Shown: in pieces, positions 11,901-24,809 of the stretch
Layout of the letters: each line of letters begins with the position of its first letter
Numbering within the stretch: the first letter of the stretch is position 1
Assembly (NCBI RefSeq): GCF_047663525.1
Contig: NC_092589.1
Location: 104,530,001-104,594,000, forward strand
Origin: Anas platyrhynchos
Lineage: Eukaryota; Chordata; Aves; Anseriformes; Anatidae
DNA length: 64,000 nt
Direction: 5' to 3'
The notes under the pieces: generated by a model
Database searches by the model: none
The model's input: the letters and a program-made list of their open reading frames with translations, nothing else
What the model was told of the DNA's origin: nothing
Translations under genes and position numbers: made by a program

Positions 11901-12652
11901 GTGAGTAGAACACACCTTCTATTTTGCTTAAAATAAAAAGTTCAGATGAAAGTGGTTGGGCTTTGAATGGGATTCCCCCCCCCCCCGGATGACTGTCACA
12001 TGCAAAACAAATCGCTCCTAAAAGTTTGCTTAGAATTGACTTACTATTGCTTATAATCCTCTTGTTATTACCAATAATCCTAATCCGGCTGTAAAAAAAA
12101 AAAACAAAACACTAGCCTCCCAACTGAGTCTTGCAGTCCAAAGTGTGTCTTGCTGCTAGGGTTCATTAAGCAGCACAGGCTGTCTGCTCTGCTACTGCTT
12201 AAAGCGAATTCCCTGGTTATCTCTTCTTGAAGTCTTAACTTCCTGGGCCAAAGTGACTGATTAAGTTGGGAATCTTGGCACAATTCCGTGAATTCTGTGA
12301 TGTGGGATCGTCTGCACTATCAGTTAAATAAGTGACTGCTTTTAATCAAATAATTGCTCTAAGAGGCAGACTGGCGCCTCTGAGCATTGCGTTTGCAGAG
12401 ATCTAAATAGAGATTGGGCTGAGAATCCTCTTTCTACCCTTTCCCTTGAGTGTATGTTATTTTAATGTTCAATTTGCGCTCTTGAGAGCGAGTGTGTGAG
12501 CGTGTATGTGTTGCATCTGGACGCCAGGGTTTGCCCAATCTTTGAGTGTTTGGTTAAATGTTCAAACTGTGGCTTCCTCTCTGGCGCCAGTCTGTCCGGA
12601 TCTCTGCCCTGTTAGCATTCTCCTAAATATGCCTCTTTTCAATCTCTTGCAG
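11901..12652 (+). other. ID2: ID2 intron 2, inside the 3' UTR
   Basis: The donor GTGAGT at 11901 follows the stop codon by only 8 bases; the acceptor is CTCTTGCAG, ending at 12652. The three-exon layout with a 3' UTR intron is the known ID-family structure. The stop lies under 50 bases from the junction, so by the usual rule the transcript should escape nonsense-mediated decay. The intron includes a C12 run (11975-11986) and an AT-rich middle. Confidence 0.88.
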
Positions 12653-13293
12653 GTGTTCCACTGATGAGTTTTTTTTTTTTTTTTTGCACAAGAAAATGTC
12701 TACAAGATTTTTTTTTGAGGTGCTGAATTTATTTTTCAGCTGTATCTGGAGGGGGGAAATCCACGTTAACTAAAAGGACCTTTAAAAATGATTAAAGAAG
12801 AAAAACCAAGATTGATCTTTATCCCCACCCCATTCTTCAACTTGGACTGAACCTAGTTATTTATGAAGAGACTCTTAAATACCCTTTCCCTAGTTGGAAG
12901 GCTTCCTTTATATACTATTCCCAACGTGGGGAGCGAAACAAAATCTCACAAGGAGTTGCCCATTTTAAAGCAGACTTTGCCTTTTTTTCCAAAGGTGGAG
13001 CGTGAGTACCAGAAGGATCCAGTGTTCAGTTTTTTAGGAGCGTCTGTGGTCAGAAATTACCTTTCTGACACAAACCTAGGACTGAATGCTGTGTATATAT
13101 TTATATATAAATATATATATATGAGTGAAACCTTGTGAACTCTTTAATTAGAGTTTTCTTGTATAGTGGCAGAAATGTAAATTTCTGCAAAAAGTGTAAT
13201 GATGTACTTAATCATGCTAAACTTTTTATAAAAGTTTAGTTGTAAACTTAACCCCTTTTTATACAAAATAAATCAAGTGTGTTTATTGAACTG
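12653..13293 (+). other. ID2: ID2 exon 3, 3' UTR
   Basis: A wholly non-coding last exon. It holds a T17 run (12669-12685), several ATTTA-type AU-rich motifs (for example GTTATTTATG near 12856), and a TA-rich tract (13093-13122) that could fold on itself. It ends shortly after the polyadenylation signal AATAAA at 13267-13272; the cleavage site near 13293 is inferred. AU-rich elements fit the short half-life expected of ID2 mRNA. Confidence 0.85.
13267..13272 (+). terminator. ID2: ID2 polyadenylation signal AATAAA
   Basis: A canonical hexamer in a conserved-looking context (AAATAAATCAAGTGTG), followed by a GT-containing downstream stretch. Cleavage is expected 15-25 bases later. Confidence 0.85.
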
Positions 13294-16150
13294 ATTGCTG
13301 GCTATTCTTTGGGGACCAACTGTTGGCTGGCTATGATTTGTGGTGTTTGTTTTTTTAAAAATACTTAAACATTCTGTTACAGTTTTACTGAGTAAAAGTT
13401 CAAATATGTAGAGAATACAAAGAATAAAATTACCTGAAGTGAATAATAATTCTTGTAACTTGGAAAGTCTTATTTGAATGTATATGACAAACTTCTAAGT
13501 GATCTGTCTATAAACAGTGTGAAAGGAGCTGGTAAAGTAATTTATTAAGGAGGGGATGCTATTGACAAAGTGTTTGGAAACATGCACAAAAGCGGTTAAT
13601 CCTGAGACATTCCCAGGGAATGTAACTTTTTTTTCCCACCCCTACAGATGATTTAGTGCTCAGTAGTGATGCCCCGGATCTGTTAATTTGTGTTCAAAAT
13701 TATCAACTATTAAATTTCTCTAAAAAGGCTTTGAATGTGCGAGCTGGTGATGCGTTAACATGGGATCTAAAATGATGAAGTGACTGTTGCCTTTCCACAC
13801 TGGAATTTTCATGCTTCCATGCAGTATTTCAATGAAATGGGGTTTCTAATCAGTTGCAGCAGCAGCTCTGTATGACTAAGATACTGAGAATTGAGCTTAA
13901 ATCACTGTTGTGTTACTGATTAAACTTTGGCTGCTCCTAAAGGAACTCTTTCTCCATAAGAATTAAATTAAGTTTGAAACGGGACTCGAAATTCTTGAAA
14001 GCCAGTAACAGCTTTTCTTTTCTCTTTTGCCTTCAGACACGGTGCAATCCGCCCTACTTATTGCAGGGCATTAGCCTACCCTCCGAGCCCACTCTAACGA
14101 GCATTGTTCATTGCACCTCTTTAGCTGTCATAAGACGGGATGTGGGAACGGTGCCTTATCAGATGATGTTCTAATTTAAGCTCAGTTAGAAACCCACCTC
14201 AGACAGGAACTAAATTTTGAGTCCTACAAATGAATTAAAAGAGGATCACAATACGAGGGAAACTTCAGCGGTGCTTTGGGGTAAGTAGTGCTCCCTGGAG
14301 GCCTCACTCAACGCTTCTGAGCGTGTTTAGGATTTCGGGGCTGTGGCAGGAGCCTCACCTGGGGCCAGCAGCACTTTCAGCAGCGGGCAGGTGGGCGGGT
14401 GGTGCGCGGGGGCAGCGGCAGCAGCTGCCTTCCCTTGCCCTTGACACCAAACCCATTGGCGCAGGCTGGGAGAAAGCCAGCGCTGAGCTCTTAATGCAGC
14501 CGCGCACCTCTGCCAGGATCAACGCCATGAGGAGACAGCAGGGTTCTGCCGGGAGGGGGGAAGGCCGGGGATGATCTTCTCACAAGGCGTCCAGCAGCGA
14601 TTAAGGAAATCTCTCCCCATGGCACACACTCGCTGTGCCTCCTGTGGCCGAGCCCCGCTACTGTCTGAGCGCTGGGTTTGTCCCAGCTCGGTGCGATGAA
14701 CGTTTAACCCTGACAGCCCGCTAGTAACAGATTTCATCACTGCACATCGCAGTTCCTGAAATACTCCTTTTTGTGGGGATTTTACTGACGTGAACAGCAG
14801 CTGATTCGGGGGGTCAGGCAGCGCTCAGGGCTTAGTCCTTTCAAAACAGTAACAATCTCCACATAATCACCACCCCATTTCTCCCTCAAAGCTAATTTTT
14901 CACCCTGTTGTTCGTTTTAGGGTGAGACCACACTGGATGTCACATTAAACCCCTGGTTTAGCTGATGAAATTAAAGAGCTGCAACAGGCAGATCAACCCC
15001 TCCAGAAACTGGGGCGTTGCAACTTCAATATTTTTAAGCTCGGGGATGATGAATATGCGCGTAGAATGAAACAAATTTCCTCGTCATGCATAGCCAAAAG
15101 AGAAATTCACAATTTATGAGGTGTGGGGAAATGAGCAGGAAGAAAAAAACACAAACATGTTTTTAAAACTGTAAATTAAGAAAAGAAAAAAATGTTTCCT
15201 CTTTCACAATTAACTAATTCATCATCTCCACACCGCATTCCTCTGCTCCGAAGTAGGAGCTTACCCTGCCTGCTCTAACTTCGGAGATTCGCTCTTTGGG
15301 TTTGTTCTTAAGACTTTGCAGTGCAAAAATAAACAGCAAGGTCAAAGCTTAGTGCGCAGGAATTTATGTTAAGGCTTCAAAGTTTCCTTACAGATTTGGG
15401 CTTTATGCTCTATCACTGCCAATGTACCCCCAGAAGACAGTAGGAAACTCTCTGAACTTGTCACCGCTTTCTCTGGCCCCGTTTCTGGAAGCCAGTTGTT
15501 GCCAGCAGCCCCGTTAACTCTCAGCCGAACACAGACGAGGAGATGCACACCCAGCTACACGCTGGTGGGCAACGGTTGGCAGCGATCACATTTACACACT
15601 GTAAACGCCGAGTAGGCCACGCACGAAAGTTGCCAACACACCTACAGATGTAAATGAAACATCCCCATTTGGGAAAAAAATAAATAAAAAGATTTAAGGA
15701 GGCTGAGGGTGGTTCTTTTCTTGCCAGTCTTTCACACCTGGCCCCTTCCCAACACCTGTAGTTGCCTCATTGGGACGTCCAGGGAGTGCATTATCGGGCA
15801 TTTAACGCACGGACATATCAGAAGGGCTCCAAAATCCCCCTCGCACACTCGAGCAGCGCGACTCCCTCTGGTCCATCACCCACCAGGTGCAGGGGATGCG
15901 TCCAGCAGTCCTCCACCGTGTCTCCTGCACCAAGCCCAGCCACTCGAGGGACCCGTGCGAGTATTTTGAGGGAAAAGCCGACTCCCGGCTACACCAGCAG
16001 GTACCGAGCTTGAGTCGCCCTCTTCCAGCGGTGGCCCGGCTGCGTGGAGGGCCACTGCCACCCTCTGGCCCGGCCGGGGACAGCAGGCTCCTCTCCGCCA
16101 CCCATCTCCCGGCGGCTGGGTGCAGAGCAGACACGGATTTGCCGTTTTAT
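13294..16150. other. Intergenic DNA just downstream of ID2, two GC-rich blocks
   Basis: No gene is recognised. Two blocks stand out from the AT-rich background: 14320-14720 (with CAGCGGCAGCAGCTGCC and several CpGs) and 15830-16140 (with CpGs, CTCGAG and GCGCG motifs). Between them lies ordinary sequence. They might be downstream regulatory elements of ID2. Small open frames over them are low-confidence and overlap on both strands. Confidence 0.45.
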
Positions 16151-19100
16151 TTTCTGTTAAAAGGCTGGATCTCCCGATTCTTTACGCCTTACGAGTCAAT
16201 ATCAGAGCCCCGATCTTCCACGGGTTGTTTAAACTCCTGTTGCAGCTGCAGCTGGGGAATGATGATGTAGCTAATTCTGCTCTGCTGGCTGGGAATGTCA
16301 CTCCTAAATGAAACGGTCCCAAAATTTTGAAGGAAAAGTTGCATAAAAAAGCTGTATTGTTAAAGGCAAAGTACCGTTTGATAAGCATTAGGTCAGGAAG
16401 CTTATATTTGACTCTGGAAAGCAAAACGTCCTCTACACAACCTTATGTGTTAGAGATTCTCCCATACAAGTCTGCAATCTGGATCAATTTATGCAATGTG
16501 GAAAATATATTAAATGATTTGCTAATGAGAATACTGTATTTGTGAGTAAGCACCCCCTTCCTGTTTACCACTGTCTTTGCTTGCTTACATGCGACAAGAA
16601 ATGATTTACACAGCCCTTACTGGAAGCTGTAAGGGAGAAGGACAGTAGAATGCAGCTGTCACGTGGCAAAAGATTGAGTAAGCTGTACAAACATTGGCAC
16701 CGAATATTAGTTGGAAAATAGTTTTTTAAATGTACTCTTTAAAAGCACCATTCTACAAAAGGATCGGTATTTTCTGAATCTACAGAAAAATGGAAATGTT
16801 TGATGCTTGAAATCCAGTTTATCCACATTAACATCATCCTCTCTCAAATAGCCATTTAAGTTGTAATTCTAAAACATAAGGACCAAATGCAAACAGCACT
16901 TCAATGAAACAAAGCTTATATTGCACAGCAGCAGTCAATGTTTGTGTAAGCCACATGCTAAAGCAAATCGAAGGGGGAAACAAAAGAGGAAACAAATGCA
17001 GTTGCTTTTGGAATCAATCACAGCAACTGAGAGGAACTCATGTTTCAGTTTGTTGCTTTCCTTGGGGAAAAAAAATATTAAAAATTAGGGGACACAGGAG
17101 AAAGAATGTAAATAAAGCCAAACTTACTGCTGCTAGCTGCCCCTGGAGCCAAACCTTTACCTCCTGTCTGTCCTCGCAACACTGTGATGAATAGAGAGAG
17201 AGCACAATATTATATGAAGTTTTTGGACCTATCCAGATTCAAAACAATTTGGCTACATTAGTTAGCCAAAAAGAATGTCATTATAATCTCTAATAAATAA
17301 CTTCACAAATTACACCATGTCTGTGGCAATCAGTTTTACAAATAGTTCAGGTATTTCTATGTAAAACGAAGAGCTTGAGCCGGCTCTTGAGTTTTACTGC
17401 TGATGGCAAAACTTCAAATGATTGCCAAAAAGCTTTTTAATTTATAAATAAATAAATAAATAAATAAACAATCTGCTAAATTTCACTTGCAAAAAAAGAG
17501 GGAATTACTTTGATACTTACTGTCTTGCAGCTGGTGCCTAGGGAAGAAGAGCAAGAGAGCAGCAGTAAGTGATGCTTCCTCCACGTGCTTGCAGCATCTC
17601 ATGTTCTCTGAGAAGAGTCTTCCAGATATTTTGTGTGCGTATACTCAGAACTGGAATATCCTATTCAATTTGTACCCATCGTTTTACTTTTTCTCATCCT
17701 GAGAAGAGGCATAGTGCTCAGAAGGTGGAGAGGGGGCAGGAAGAAAAGGGGATGACAAGGCTAATGTCCAAAACTAAGCATCTCACACATTAGAATGGGA
17801 AGACCAAAGCAGAACACCTTGCCTTCAAGAAGCAATAAGCAGAGCTTCCTGCCCACACCAACCATGGCACTCAAGCCCCAAGCTTCTTACATCCCCCAGA
17901 ACTGTGCGGGCTTAGCTCCGATCTGATCCCAGCATCTGAGGGAAATGCAACGCCTGGAAGTGTCCTTCAGACACATTTTCGGTAAATCTCAGGCTCATCC
18001 GAAAGCTGTGTGATCTTTTAGAAACTCACCGACAGGCCCATGCCGGGAAAAGGAGATCCACTAACTTGGCAGTCTGCTGGAAACCAAAGTAGAGAGGAGA
18101 TGACACAGGAGAGCCTGTGCTCATAGAAGTCACCGGGGCTGAGACTTCTGCCATTTTCAGACCCTCATTTTCATAATATCAACACACTCCAGAATAAACT
18201 TGTACAGTGTCAGAAAGGCACAGGGACTCGGCTCATTGACAAATGTTACACAAACACCATTATGTAGAAGGTTAACTACGAGGGATGTGGAAAGATGACA
18301 GAAAATATCCATCTTCTAATTGTTAAGGATAAGAGATCTGACCCCGAGGCAAAAACATATAAAAAAAAGACCAAGACTATGAACAATTTTTTAAGGTTCA
18401 GATTAAGTTTCACCAGGAATTAATATACAAGGCATAAGGCAAGGGGAAGGGTATTTCACAAAAACTGGTTACGCTCTTTCACAACTTCTTGGAAAAGTAT
18501 CTCATTTGTGCTTTTGTATTTGTGCTTGTAAATACATAGGGAAAAAAAAAAAAAAACAACTGTGCTAGTGCTGGGGGTTTGCTTTTTTAATTAACAAATT
18601 TGTGTAAAACACGTTAAGTAAACCTCCCATTAGTACTTTTCAAAAGACATAACAGTGAGGAGGCAGAGGGAATTACATGTCACATCTATAAACTCAGTCT
18701 GGTTCTTGTTAAAAAGCTGTTTTACTGCACATAAACGTTTCCACCCAACAGATATGAAGCAAGGTGCTACACATGTGGACACATGCTGCTTACCAGTCCT
18801 TGCTGATTCTCATTTTGCTCAGATTATGCCATCATTACCCTTACCACTCTTGCTCCACTCTTGGTTGGAGCTCACCAATTACATAAGTATTAAAACTTAC
18901 AGTAAATATAACATGAAATTCCTGAATTCCACTGTAAATCCACTTCTTCAGTCATTCAAAAACTTTGAGCTCCTTTGAAATTGAACTTTTGGACTGAATT
19001 CATTTGATTCGACAAATGTTTCTATATGCACCTATCTACGGATCTTTCTATCTAACTCTAAAAAAAAAATGCTTAGAGGGAAAAAAAAAAAAAGGTTAAC

Positions 19101-22100
19101 TGGAAGTTTGGAGCTTTGTAATCAACATAGACATAAAAGCTGTGTATGTTAAGCACATACCACATCCAACATGCAATTAGCAGTTTATTGACAGCATGAA
19201 GAAAGTTCTCATAAACTGAAAATCTGAAACAGATTGTCACTAATAGTGAATGGTATGTTATTTTTTGGCAGCTTTGAGTGCTTGCTAATATTGTTATCGC
19301 TATCTTAGGAGACTTTAAGGTCAGCAATATTGTCCAACAGATATAGGCAAGGTGGAAAATACATGTCTGTACTGACATCTAAATCTTATGGCTCTTGATG
19401 CTTCAGGCAGTTGGTTCATACTCATCTATGTGAGCTGCCCTAACACCATCAGGTTACCGTGCAGGCATACCAAAAAGCAAATGCTGGAGGGCTTTAGTGG
19501 AGGAGAAATTCTAACTATTACATTGCTTAATCAATTACTGGATATCTATTGCTATGTTGGAGGCACTGTAAGTGTATGTGGTAATTGTAAGGTAATGGTG
19601 TGACAGTTTTATGTAAGACATAACAGACAAAGGTCTTGGAAATGATCACTTGCAAAGAGACCTTCAGCTGGAGCCCCTTAAATAATCGAGGGTTTCATCC
19701 AACAAGTATACATAGGCAGTTGCCAGGTTCCTGTAGGGGAAAAGAAAAAAGCTCTTCATAAATGTAATCAATTTCAAGTACTAAAAAACAAACAAAACCA
19801 CCATACCACAAAAGAAATAACCTACTACTTTACTATATTTTAGTCTGAACTATAGATGAGATGTATTTTTTTTTTTTGATCGATTGATGGTTTACACACA
19901 TTTCTTAAGCACTTAATTACAAGTCAAGAAAGAAAATCAATTTCATTTGATGCCTATAATGCTGGTGAATGATTTAAAGGTATCCGTGCAAACACTTAAA
20001 GGCTACAAACACTTCTTACCTTTCCCTTCAAAGTTCTGGGGTTTAAGCAGCTCAAACAAGTAATTTATCAGCTGTTGAAAGTGATGAAACAGGGCTTCAC
20101 TGATGTGGGGGAAAATAATGATCTCCTGGTTAAGACTTTGAACTGGGAATTACGAGACATGGCTCTTATTCCCAATTTCCCACAGACTTTGTATGTGACC
20201 TCCATGAGTCATTTCACTCCTTCACGTTTCTATACACATGTAGAAATGGGAAGTTCAGTTCTCTCTCTTGGGAATTCGCATGAATCAGCATGTCTGAAGT
20301 GGCTGGACACTGGGCTGCCTTTGTAACACTAAACTGAACAGTAGCAGCAGCATTCTTGGGCATTAAAATTGGCCATTTATCCTCTGAAATTGTACCTGCC
20401 ACATGCTCGAACAATTGCCAGTCATGACTAGGGAGTTACGTGGCCTAGAAGCCCTCCCAGAGTTTTTAAATATCATGTTTTGTTTTCCAGAGAGATTATC
20501 AGTATCGATAGGAGAAATTCCACTGCAGTAGGCCAGGGAACGGTCATTAGCTTGTTGTGTTAATTCAAGCCCTCACTTTGCTTACGTTACTAAATAAATA
20601 GCTGAGCAAAAAGCACTGGGCACACTCACACCCCTATGTAAGGAAAAAGCTGCTTCTTTGGGCCTGAATGTTGGTAAGATCATTTTATGTAACTGTATTT
20701 TGCTTAAACAAGCGTGTTAGATGCACATTCTCTCTCCTTTCTCATCCTCCTCTAGTAGGATAAGGATGATTTACATTTAGCAGACCCTTGAGGAATTGAA
20801 CAGCATAATGTGAAGAGATGAAACAAGAGCCTGAATGATCCTGTGACAAAGGAAAGAAAAGACACTGGAAGTGCAAAAGGCCTCTTTTTAGCCTCTTTAA
20901 GAGGTTAAAAAGCAAACATTTTCACTTGGATTCTTCCAAACACACACATTTGAATATGAATGTTAATAACATTTTAACATGGAAACAAAAAAACAAAGTG
21001 AAGAGCAGCTGGGCCTAAGGTCACTGAGCGATGTACAGGAATCAAACTTGTGACTGGAAGCCTGCCCATTAGGGTCACACACAAGAAGTTATTAGCTTGA
21101 CAAGGAAAATACCCTCTTTTACTTCTGTATTTGAACTGGCAGCTACGATCATATGTATCCCGTATGACTGGAACAGGCCGGGGTTTCTCTTTAGTTGTCA
21201 CATTGCCACTGGGCCTCCAACCAGACACGTGTCCCGTATCACTTTATTTCTCGCTGCAAAGACAGCTTTAAAATGTGATTTTCTGTATTCAAACTTCTAT
21301 TTCTACTCCTCTGAGGGGCAATTTTGCAACTCTTGCTCTTTCACAGGTATTTACATCCAGGCCTACTCCTTTAGGAGTCTTATCAGTGACAGACACTGCC
21401 TTAACCAGACCTGTTCATTAGGCTACCTAAACCCAAAAAGAGTAGGCCAGAGTGGCCAGGGGTCATCTTATGATTCCTCTTGTTCAGTTGTTTAACTCTC
21501 AAGAGCTCCCAGTGAATTTAATTCTGCAACTTCCCTAGATAACCCTAATGTTACTTTAATTATTAGAATAGTTTTTGTTTCAAAATGTGGTTTATTCCAC
21601 CACAAATTACAAGTTGATTACTTTATGCTCCACTGATGGAGCTTCTTAAAATCTTTCTGTAATGATGTTTTTCGTATCAAGAAATTATATCCATTCAGGC
21701 TCCCTGCTTTTAAACTCAACAGGTCCAATTCTTTCATTGCTATATACTTGTAGGTTGCTTTATCCCTCCCCACCCCGTTCTCCTCCAGTTGCTTATTAAA
21801 GGTGCTCAGGTCTGGACACAGAGCTTCTCCAGCAGCAGGGCATACCTCCATACCTCTCTTGTATCAAACAATACTTCCATTAATATATCCCTCAGAGATT
21901 TCCTTTTCTTCCCTCCACCTTCAACAGTATCACTTACGTTGTTGACTTAGTATTAGCTTACTAACCATGCTAAACCTCTATTGTCTTCTGTGCTAGTTTA
22001 GTGGGTTACACTGCACTTTATATTCATGCATTTGATTTCACTGTGATAAGTGCAATACTTTATACTTGCCTTTAATGACATCATGTTAATTTACAATCCC

Positions 22101-23100
22101 CTCTATCAATTGATTCTGTTCTTCAGGGTAAGGCAGGTTCAGACAAGAATAAACTTAGAAATTCTACCAATAAGGTTGCTAAGAGAAATACTAAATAAAA
22201 ATGGAACAAACAGCCCCCATGTGACCCTATTGTTTGACATGAGATAATTGACAATCACTCCAAATCTACCTCTTTAAGAAGCCTGGTTTCACTTCACTGC
22301 ATTTGCTTGGCCTTTGACTATCGAAGTCTTACTACAGTCAAATGTACCACATCTGCTACATCTGTCTTCTGCAAGCCACTTACCAAAACAAAGGAAAAAA
22401 ATAGAGCCACTTGATAAGGGTAATTCCTGAAAACTCCGTATTGACTTCCATACTTAAAGCTTAAACATCTGATGAATAATAAAAATGTGATGAATGAAAA
22501 AAATATTCAAAGGTAACCCCGAGTACTGTCCTATAACAAGCCAAACATTTATGTGGAATCCACTTACCTTGAACTATTTTTCTTCTTCTGCCTGTTTTGT
22601 TGTTGTTGTTGATTCCCCCAAGAGCTTTAAAGAGAAAACCTTACAATAATGAAATGTGAATGCATTTTGATGATGTTTTCTTAACAGTATTTTCACATCC
22701 CAATAATTCTAAGGTATCTGAATTGATTAATTTTCAGTGCTACATTAGTTTACAAGGTTTTCATGACTACATTGTTGTGTGTTTTTTTTTTCAAAAATCC
22801 TTTTTCTTCAACTGTGATGTACATTCTTAGAAGTGTTGTTCATTTACATATTTATATTGTAATTGCACGTGTTCCTGGGTAGTTGAGAATCATCAATTTT
22901 TGCACTATCCATGGCATGTGTTCAATACCACATTCTCAATTTACCCTCAAACTCTAGATGCTTCTTCATCTCAGTCCTTGCTCCATTACAGAATTCCAAG
23001 TACCAGAAAGACTTTTAAGGGTAACCTATGAATAAGACTTTTTTCTCCACTTCAAAACGTGTATTTTAACATCTCCATGCATCCCTCTCAGTAACCTGGA
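16151..23100. other. AT-rich intergenic DNA between ID2 and KIDINS220
   Basis: No gene is recognised. The stretch holds E-boxes CACGTG at 16660-16665 and 17582-17587, an AAAT microsatellite at 17445-17468, poly-A runs near 18541-18555 and 19081-19093, and a GTT repeat near 22600-22612. Open frames up to about 130 codons (for example 21097-21495 plus) have no motif I can place. I see no clear CR1 copy here. Confidence 0.5.
17445..17468. repeat. (AAAT)n microsatellite
   Basis: About six uninterrupted copies of the tetramer AAAT/ATAA. Confidence 0.9.
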
Positions 23101-23117
23101 AAAGCGAGTCCAAGTCC

Positions 23118-24058
23118 TCATACCAAGCCTGACAGATTGATTAATTTTTCAAGCACAGCGTGAACCCCTATATACCTGTGTAGTAGCATAACTCTTGCTG
23201 AATGTTGGCTCAAAGTCTGTTGGCTCTGCTTTAACCAGAGATGAGCTTGGCAACTATCGAGGGTGAAGACTCTTCTCAAGGGCTGCCACAGCTCTGTGAA
23301 GTGTGCCACTATGAGGAGGTTCTACCTTCACGATCTCATATAGTATTACACTGTTTAGAAGACTTTGCAGATAGCTTTGTTCAGCTGTTAACATAATCCT
23401 GACTTGATCACGAAAATGGTACCCCCCCTCAACATATTGGTCATGGAAGAATGGCTTGGGTATGGGATAATATGTGAAAATTACACTTGGAAGAAGGAAA
23501 AGCTGTAGCACCTTATGGGTGCTTTATCCAAAAAAGTGGCAGAGAAAGCCGTAAGTGTGGATTTCACCTGCTCTCCTGAACAATGCTACAGCCTGAAAAG
23601 AAACATGATCATGAATGGCAGAGTTCACATTGCTCTCGCAAACACTGGAAACAATTTCATCAAACCCAGAGAACCTTTGTGAATACTCAATAAATGCTGG
23701 TGCACCAAGATGACTTTGCCAAGTCAATGCAAAACAAACTAGTGGATGGCCATGCATCTTTAGCTCCAACACAGCCCAGAAACTGGAGCTTTATGCGAGA
23801 GAACTGACAGAAGGCTTTGTATAGAGCCCTTTATGTTCTCGATAAGGACCTCTGCCATAGCACAGGAACATCAATATTCTAATGCGGACAAATGTCCAGT
23901 ATTTGCATTTAAATAGGAAGGTTACTTGGACTAGGACAGGTAAGGAATTTCTCATTAAAGATCCGAAAGAGATAATTTTATGATTTTTGACGAAACAAAA
24001 AATTCTGATGTGAGAAATCCCAGAAATGCGTATGCTGAACTTCTGATCACAGACCAAA
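23118..24058 (-). pseudogene. Possible decayed coding region, unrecognised
   Basis: On the minus strand one reading frame runs from 24058 down to about 23140 with only three internal stops, at about 23791, 23524 and 23254. This gives three consecutive stretches of roughly 80-88 residues. Segments such as GHPLVCFALTWQSHLGAPAF and PIPKPFFHDQYVEGGYHFRD look protein-like, but I do not recognise a family. There is no intact start, no splice signals that would remove the stops, and no obvious poly-A tail. It could be an old retrocopy, a worn transposon ORF, or chance. Confidence 0.2.
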
Positions 24059-24768
24059 AAGGGATTGAACTGAAATTAAAGATACGGACACCACCTTAGG
24101 AACAGAAAGCTCTGCTTCTTACGTTCAAGACTAATCGTATGTAATGAAGCTAGTATATATGTACACAAAATCAGGACAGAGAAATTAGGATTCTTTCCCC
24201 AATTACGACTTAAGTCACCGTACATTTTAAGCACTCAGCAGAGGAATGGGCAGGTGAATATGGTACTTGATGTATCAAAACCAAGGACTTCTGGACTGTG
24301 AGGAGCAGACCTTGTGCCACACTATTTGTTGTCACAGTACATCCACTTTGATGTTGCCAATTGCCACTTGACATGCTGTTTCTGAATGTGGAAGTTTTGA
24401 GATACTGATGAACAGAATTTCCTCCTCTTCACACATTAGTTTTCAGTTGGAGCATTTCACCAAGAAATGACATGTTATGGTCTTGGAATAAAAATATGCA
24501 GAAAAAAAGACATTTTTGCATAAAGTGTTTGAGTGTCAGTATCACAGAAACTTCTCAACTTCTAGAAGTATGCCATGGGATTACACAACTCACAGCTAGA
24601 CCTGAAATAGGTGCTGATAGGTATAAAAAACAAAATTATTTATTTTTTTTAAAAAGGGTTGTTTTTCCAGGTATTGCAGAAAGACTACAAAGGAGCTCAT
24701 CATAGTAGGAGGATGAGCGTTCAGCTACTTTATCCAACTTTTCACAGCCTGAAATGAATCTTGAGGAG

Positions 24769-24809
24769 AAAAAAAACAAACAAAACAAAACAAAACAAAA
24801 AAAAAAAAA
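24769..24809. repeat. (AAAAC)n low-complexity tract
   Basis: Repeated AAAAC units end in a run of 13 A. Confidence 0.85.

Noticed and set aside
21097..21495. 132-aa plus-strand open frame
   Set aside because: No domain or splice context; length is within chance for 64 kb.
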